A stretch of DNA of 64,000 bases from Paenibacillus jilunlii. GTDB lineage: Bacteria > Bacillota > Bacilli > Paenibacillales > Paenibacillaceae. The stretch spans positions 124,001 to 188,000 of the forward strand of contig NZ_FNGM01000003.1 of assembly GCF_900102965.1 (NCBI RefSeq), given 5' to 3'. Positions 59,964-64,000 of this stretch are shown one piece after another. The notes under the pieces are model-generated. The model ran no database searches. It was not told the DNA's origin and worked only from the letters and a program-made list of their open reading frames with translations. Both the position numbers and the translations under genes were made by a program. The first letter of the stretch is position 1, and every line of letters begins with the position of its first letter.

Positions 59964-61298
59964 TTATTGCCAATCTTTTGGCAAGGCTACCGCAATTAGT
60001 CGGTGCTCCGTTGGAATCAGTGCCGTACCGTTAACAATGCTGATATTTCCAAAATAGGGGGTAGCGGCTCCGCTCTTAATCATCCCCAGCAATGCTCCGG
60101 TATCGGAATGATTAATGGAAATGTACCCGTTCTCGTAAATTGCGAATACAGCCTTGCCAACCCGCTCCAGATGTTCTACCTTGCTTGCCGGATTGTCGAA
60201 TGTAACCACGCTGTCGTCGGCGAGATGAACACCGGTAATTTGGGTGCCTTTTTGAAAAAATGCCATCCCATCAACAGGTCCGGCCAGCCATTTTCCGAAG
60301 CTTTCATAGCTTTTTGGGGCAGTGCTGGCATTCGACCCGCGAGTAAAGCGCGTTAAAATATATTCGTCCTTGTCGAGATTACCGTCTACTGAATAGACAT
60401 AAGGGTTCTGAATGGAAGTGAAGAAATTTCCCTGTCTGGAGATGTCGTTCAGAGCCTGGTAGTTTTCCTTGGTGGTCACTTTACCTGTAACGGGATTCAT
60501 GCTCACCAGTGTCATTAGATGGCCCGGTACAGGTGCTTTCACATTTTCATATGCGGCCTTAGCTTGCTCCCGCAGCACCAAATGCCCCTCCTGATAAGCA
60601 ATCATGCTGTAGATCCCTTCGGTTCTCCAGAGCTGCTTGCCGGTAGCGGGGTCAAGGCCAAAAAATTGTGTGCGAATATTATTGACAGTACTGGAAACAA
60701 CAAGTACGCCCTTGTATTCTCCATGCAGGGTACCGACGTACATGGGGATTCTTTTATTTTCCCATAATTTCTTGCCGGTTCCCGGATCGTAGGCGGCCAC
60801 ACCGCCGCTCTCATTGGCGAAATAGACTTTGCCGCTCATCAGGCGGGCTTGCCCGCCAATCTCCATAGGGCGCTCCGATACTTTTACCTTCCAGAGCAGC
60901 TTACCGGTTGAAGCGGAGACTTTTACTAGTTGTTCCTTATTGTCAATGAAGAAGACGGAATTATTCGTAACAATTTGCGGATGTTCACCGGTTTTGTACG
61001 ACCACCGGATTTGGCCGGAAGCAATATTTTTGGCATAAAGCGTATTTTTGGCAGAAAAATAGAGGAATCCATTCATAACCGGTTGTGTGGTGTCATACAT
61101 GCCGATGCCATCCGTTGCGACTTGCCACTTGAGAGGTAATAGGGTATCTTTGGAGACTGTAGCGGCAGCGCTCTTTACGGATGCTGCGTGTGCTGTACCG
61201 GTATGGATGGCTTGTAATGAAAGGCCGATACCGGTAGACAATAGGGAAATGGAGAGAAAGGCAGATAATACAGGTTTAATGGTTTTATTCTGTGGCAA
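59964..61298 (-). CDS. Secreted PQQ-like beta-propeller protein
   Basis: A protein of 444 residues with a signal peptide cleaved near TAHAAS. Repeated blade motifs of the PQQ/YVTN type follow: LYAKNIASGQIRWSY, VKVSASTGKLLWKV, AAYDPGTGKKLWEN and FGLDPATGKQLWRT, about 40 residues apart. The quinoprotein catalytic residues are not evident, so it is more likely a binding or scaffolding propeller than a dehydrogenase. The start is TTG 61298 with AAGGAG 9 bases upstream. Confidence 0.87.
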   Translation of the reverse strand: MPQNKTIKPVLSAFLSISLLSTGIGLSLQAIHTGTAHAASVKSAAATVSKDTLLPLKWQVATDGIGMYDTTQPVMNGFLYFSAKNTLYAKNIASGQIRWSYKTGEHPQIVTNNSVFFIDNKEQLVKVSASTGKLLWKVKVSERPMEIGGQARLMSGKVYFANESGGVAAYDPGTGKKLWENKRIPMYVGTLHGEYKGVLVVSSTVNNIRTQFFGLDPATGKQLWRTEGIYSMIAYQEGHLVLREQAKAAYENVKAPVPGHLMTLVSMNPVTGKVTTKENYQALNDISRQGNFFTSIQNPYVYSVDGNLDKDEYILTRFTRGSNASTAPKSYESFGKWLAGPVDGMAFFQKGTQITGVHLADDSVVTFDNPASKVEHLERVGKAVFAIYENGYISINHSDTGALLGMIKSGAATPYFGNISIVNGTALIPTEHRLIAVALPKDWQ

Positions 61299-61379
61299 AG
61301 GTTTCCACTCCTTGTGATTATTCTAAATTGTTAGACGCATGAACCGATATTTAGTTGCTAAAATAAGTAAGTTGTCTAA

Positions 61380-61405
61380 GTTAACATAATAATTAATATG
61401 GTAAC
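61380..61405. repeat. AT-rich palindrome, copy d
   Basis: A 26-bp site beginning GTTAACATAATAATTAA and ending TATGGTAAC, between the propeller gene and the nucleotidyltransferase remnant. A partial further match (ATAATGAATATTAACG) occurs near 61441. Confidence 0.6.
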
Positions 61406-61564
61406 TTATAATAACTTAGAAGTTGGTTTGTTTTTCCCCCATAATGAATATTAACGTCAGTTTGTATTCAGGGAGTGATCCACAAACGGTTGTAGCTCAC
61501 TCATTGTTAATGTTATGCTTTAATAATACCCATTTTATGGGTCGCAATTTAAGGAGCGTTTGAC

Positions 61565-62348
61565 ATGAAGTTACCTTTACACGACCGATTCATTGAGCAA
61601 GCAATTGAGTATGTGAGTCAAGATCAACGACTTATAGGTCTCCTCGCAGGCGGATCTATGATGTACGGTGAAATGGATGAGTATAGTGATCTGGATTTAA
61701 TAATTGTCTACAATCATGCTTTTCGAAGCGAGATTATGGAGCAACGGCTTCTAATTGCCGAAAAGCTCGGCAACTTACTTTCTGCATTCACAGGCGAGCA
61801 TGTCGGGGAACCCAGATTGCTTATTTGTTTATATGGCCCAACCCCTCTTCATGTCGACCTTAAATTTGTACAACTGGAAGAGCTCGAATCCCGAATTGAG
61901 AATCCACTGATTCTATGGGAGAGAGGTACTGATATTACAATGATAATAAGTAAAACAAGTCCGGTTCTTCCTTTCCCTCATCATCAATGGATTGAAGATC
62001 GCTTCTGGGAGAGGCGAATTATTCGAATTTATCGATACTTTAACATTTATGCGCAATGTAGTGTTGGGCCCGTTGGTACTCATTTGCAACGGCCATCCCC
62101 CGAGAGGGGTTCGAAAGCTCGAGAAATACGCTCTTAAGGATCTGGGGGAACTAAAGGGAACGATTCCCATCCACAGCTTTGAAAGTTGCTACCATGCGCT
62201 AAAAAATACAATCAAGATGTACCAACGTCTACGCCAAGTTTCGGAAATTTCACCTAGGAAGGAAGCAGAACGCATCTCAATTGAGTTTCTTGACGGTATT
62301 CAGACAATTCCAGAAGCAACTTATTCAACTAAAGTAGAAACCGAGTAA
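61565..62348 (+). pseudogene. Aminoglycoside-type nucleotidyltransferase, frameshifted
   Basis: Two overlapping frames together make one protein. Frame 1 (from ATG 61565) gives the nucleotidyltransferase core with LLAGGSMMYGEMDEYSDLDLIIVY (G-S and D-x-D metal site). It is in family register up to WIEDRFW (near 62010), after which it reads nonsense to a stop at 62137. The other frame picks up at GRGELFEFIDTLTF and continues in family register to 62348. About 10-12 residues that normally lie between these two blocks are missing, so a deletion not divisible by three is the likely cause. GGAGCGTTTGAC precedes the start. Confidence 0.78.
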
Positions 62349-62386
62349 AGCAGTGGGCAACATTTTTTAGAAAAGAGCCTCATATG

Positions 62387-62419
62387 TAAGATCCCTGCCG
62401 ATTCGGCAGGAATCTTACA
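62387..62419. terminator. Hairpin between the nucleotidyltransferase remnant and hydrolase gene
   Basis: GTAAGAT and CCTGCCGA pair with TCGGCAGG and ATCTTAC. There is no T tract, so it may be a processing site or a weak terminator for converging transcripts. Confidence 0.5.
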
Positions 62420-62461
62420 ATGAGCAATGAGCAGAGGGGCAGAATTGTGCAGTAGGGGATT

Positions 62462-63220
62462 TTACAAGTTACGTTTGATTTGTTCGAAGCCCTCTTTAAT
62501 TGTATCAATGACAATTTTCGGCTCGGAAAACTGAGGGAAATGCCCGCTTTTTGGAGCGGAAATATGTTTGCTGTACCTGGACAATGAGAGCAGTTCCATT
62601 TGATGCTGCATCCGTTGTTTTTGGACAATATCGGGGATCATGCGATTTTCTTTCCCGCCAGTGATCACATATACAGGAATATCGGGGAACTCAGCGCTTG
62701 CCTCGATTTGCCCCACTGTTTCTTTCACATATTTGTCTTCATTGAATTTTTTATGTGGAGATAAGAAATCAAATACCGTTAACATTTTGTTAATGGTTTT
62801 TACAGCTTTTCCTTGATAATCCCCAAGACTTAAATCTTTCGGGTGGCTGGATTCCAGAAACACAACACCCGCTACTTCTCCCGGGTAACGCCGGGCATAT
62901 AAATTTGCATATAATCCGCCTAATGAATGTCCAACCAGCAAGAAGGGAGGCTCAAAACCAACGATTGTTAATGCTTCCCGTAAGGTTTCAACAATCGTTA
63001 GCCCATCTTGGGGTTCTAGTGGCTTATCACTGCCCGCAACGCCAAAACGGTTATAGGAAAAAACAGAGCAGAACTCCGAAATTTCCGGCAGGATATTCAT
63101 CCAGCCCTCTATAGGTCCAGAACCGCCATTGATTAAAACAACATTGGGTTTGTGGTTCCCGCATATATTGTATTGCAGCTTCCCCCGTGATGTATTCAGA
63201 TTTAATAACTTTAGAGTCAA
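62462..63220 (-). CDS. Alpha/beta hydrolase
   Basis: A protein of 252 residues. The oxyanion strand is VVLINGGSGPIEGW, the nucleophile elbow VGHSLGGLYAN, and the catalytic His is in KSGHFPQFSE; the acid is likely in YVITGGKEN or nearby. The start is TTG 63220 behind GTGAGAGGCG. It is soluble with no signal peptide. The AT-rich composition matches the neighbouring nucleotidyltransferase remnant. Confidence 0.87.
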   Translation of the reverse strand: MTLKLLNLNTSRGKLQYNICGNHKPNVVLINGGSGPIEGWMNILPEISEFCSVFSYNRFGVAGSDKPLEPQDGLTIVETLREALTIVGFEPPFLLVGHSLGGLYANLYARRYPGEVAGVVFLESSHPKDLSLGDYQGKAVKTINKMLTVFDFLSPHKKFNEDKYVKETVGQIEASAEFPDIPVYVITGGKENRMIPDIVQKQRMQHQMELLSLSRYSKHISAPKSGHFPQFSEPKIVIDTIKEGFEQIKRNL

Positions 63221-63336
63221 CGCCTCTCACCCCAACTTTGTAATCTCTGCTTTACGGGTAATACGATGGTGATTAGATTCTGGTTTCGTAGGAGATGGAT
63301 TTGCTGTTATGCCAGGCGAATTAATAACAAATGAAA

Positions 63337-63362
63337 GTTAACATAATATAAAATATGTGAAC
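63337..63362. repeat. AT-rich palindrome, copy e
   Basis: A 26-bp site beginning GTTAACATAATATAA and ending TATGTGAAC, between two hydrolase genes and 28 bp before a terminator-like hairpin. Confidence 0.6.
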
Positions 63363-63389
63363 TGAGTAATATTGTAATCTCATGAACTA

Positions 63390-63426
63390 ACAGGCCTGCA
63401 CCGGAGAAGATCCAATGCAGGCCTGT
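63390..63426 (-). terminator. Hairpin terminator of the last hydrolase gene
   Basis: ACAGGCCTGCA pairs with TGCAGGCCTGT; the downstream T tract on the minus strand is short (TTAGTT). Confidence 0.6.
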
Positions 63427-63467
63427 TTGCTGTTGTATATTAGATGAAGTAAATGCTAAAACGGGAT

Positions 63468-64000
63468 CTATTGACGCAGCCAGCTGATAGCCAGCAGGAG
63501 TGCTCCTTTTTTGGCGTTGGTCTCAGCCAGGGCATTCAGCATCACAAAGTCATGAATAATCCCCTGGAACCGGACTGCGGTTACGGAAACTCCGGCTTCA
63601 CGCAGTTTATTGGCGTAGGCTTCACCTTCATCCCGGAGGACATCGGCTTCACCGGTGATAATCAGCGCTTCGGGAAGCCCGCTAAGCTGCTCCAGACTGG
63701 CCCGCAACGGGGAGGCGGTGACCTGGGCACGCTCTTCTTCGCTGGTTGTATATTGGTCCCAGAACCATTTCATTCCGGTCCGCTGCAGGAAGTAGCCTTC
63801 TGCAAAGAGATGGTAGGATTCGGTATCAAAAGAAGCGTCCGTTACCGGATAGAACAATAGCTGCTTGGAAATTGCCGGGCCGCCCCGTTCCTTGGCCATC
63901 AGGGTAATGGCAGCAGTCATGTTGCCCCCGACACTGTCGCCGGCAACGGTTAATTTGCTTGTGTCAAAGCCATATTCAGAGCCATGCTCAGCAATCCAGG
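63468..64000 (-). CDS. Alpha/beta hydrolase fold-3 (HSL-type) esterase, 5' end outside window
   Basis: The frame stays open to the window edge, so only the C-terminal ~177 residues are seen. The nucleophile elbow is GDSVGGN (encoded near 63930), the acid Asp is in ITGEADVLRDEG and the His in GIIHDFVM. This is the acetyl-hydrolase/hormone-sensitive-lipase group. An internal ATG at 63920 lies within the conserved core and is not the start. Confidence 0.9.
   Translation of the reverse strand, partial: WIAEHGSEYGFDTSKLTVAGDSVGGNMTAAITLMAKERGGPAISKQLLFYPVTDASFDTESYHLFAEGYFLQRTGMKWFWDQYTTSEEERAQVTASPLRASLEQLSGLPEALIITGEADVLRDEGEAYANKLREAGVSVTAVRFQGIIHDFVMLNALAETNAKKGALLLAISWLRQ

Noticed and set aside
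62349..62461. Possible attachment site or IS end near the nucleotidyltransferase remnant
   Set aside because: Only a simple hairpin is present; no terminal repeats, target duplication or transposase fragment was found.

Overview
The window reads as chromosomal DNA of a spore-former-type Firmicute, most likely Paenibacillus. This is inferred from strong AGGAGG-type ribosome binding sites, frequent GTG/TTG starts, a proS T-box, a XerS-type recombinase, a YocH-like LysM/3D protein, and many regulator/transporter pairs. No rRNA, tRNA, CRISPR array, prophage or intact insertion sequence was seen. The replicon is mostly GC-balanced, with more AT-rich stretches near 57-58.7 kb and 61.3-63.4 kb.

Layout. 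0-8 kb: 3' part of gltD, an orphan chemoreceptor (minus), T-box-controlled proS and topB. 8-12 kb: a DsbA-like thiol oxidoreductase, then a HAD hydrolase and a winged-helix regulator facing away from an MFS transporter. 12-16.3 kb: a tightly coupled unit of a phosphonate-type ABC ATPase, a Ca-loop (FG-GAP-like) lipoprotein, a response regulator and a sensor kinase. 16.3-23.6 kb: glycogen metabolism, with glgC facing away from glgB-glgA, and a neopullulanase-type GH13 enzyme running towards them. 24-26.4 kb: a polar amino acid ABC importer. 26.5-30.1 kb: polyphosphate metabolism (ppx and ppk), overlapping tail to tail. 30.4-32.1 kb: cell-wall genes (YocH-like, polysaccharide deacetylase). 32.3-35.1 kb: an NamA/YqjM-like flavoenzyme and pyrK-pyrD. 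35.1-37.3 kb: an LpdD-like protein and a PspA/DUF350/DUF4178 envelope-stress cluster. 37.9-40.3 kb: a small gene, moeA and mobB. 40.4-43.1 kb: a Cys-rich pentapeptide-repeat protein, xerS and a GNAT enzyme.

43.2-48.6 kb holds a membrane-anchored beta-lactamase-fold serine hydrolase, a second two-component system and a lipoprotein. 49.5-56.5 kb holds a Gfo/Idh/MocA oxidoreductase facing away from a WYL regulator, an MFS exporter facing away from an SgrR-like regulator, a VOC protein and a CDF metal exporter. 56.6-64 kb holds a 55-residue zinc-ribbon protein, an SDR facing away from a TetR regulator, an aminotransferase, a secreted PQQ-like propeller, a broken nucleotidyltransferase and two alpha/beta hydrolases, the last one cut by the window end.

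The least expected signals are non-coding. Two diverged copies of a ~370 bp intergenic element (21.4-21.8 kb and 37.4-37.8 kb) are built on a strict 51-bp period, with GAAA-capped hairpins and paired direct/inverted arms. Five 25-26 bp AT-rich palindromes occur only between 48.6 and 63.4 kb. A 64-bp tandem duplication sits in the leader of the neopullulanase gene. All statements come from reading the sequence; no database search was run.
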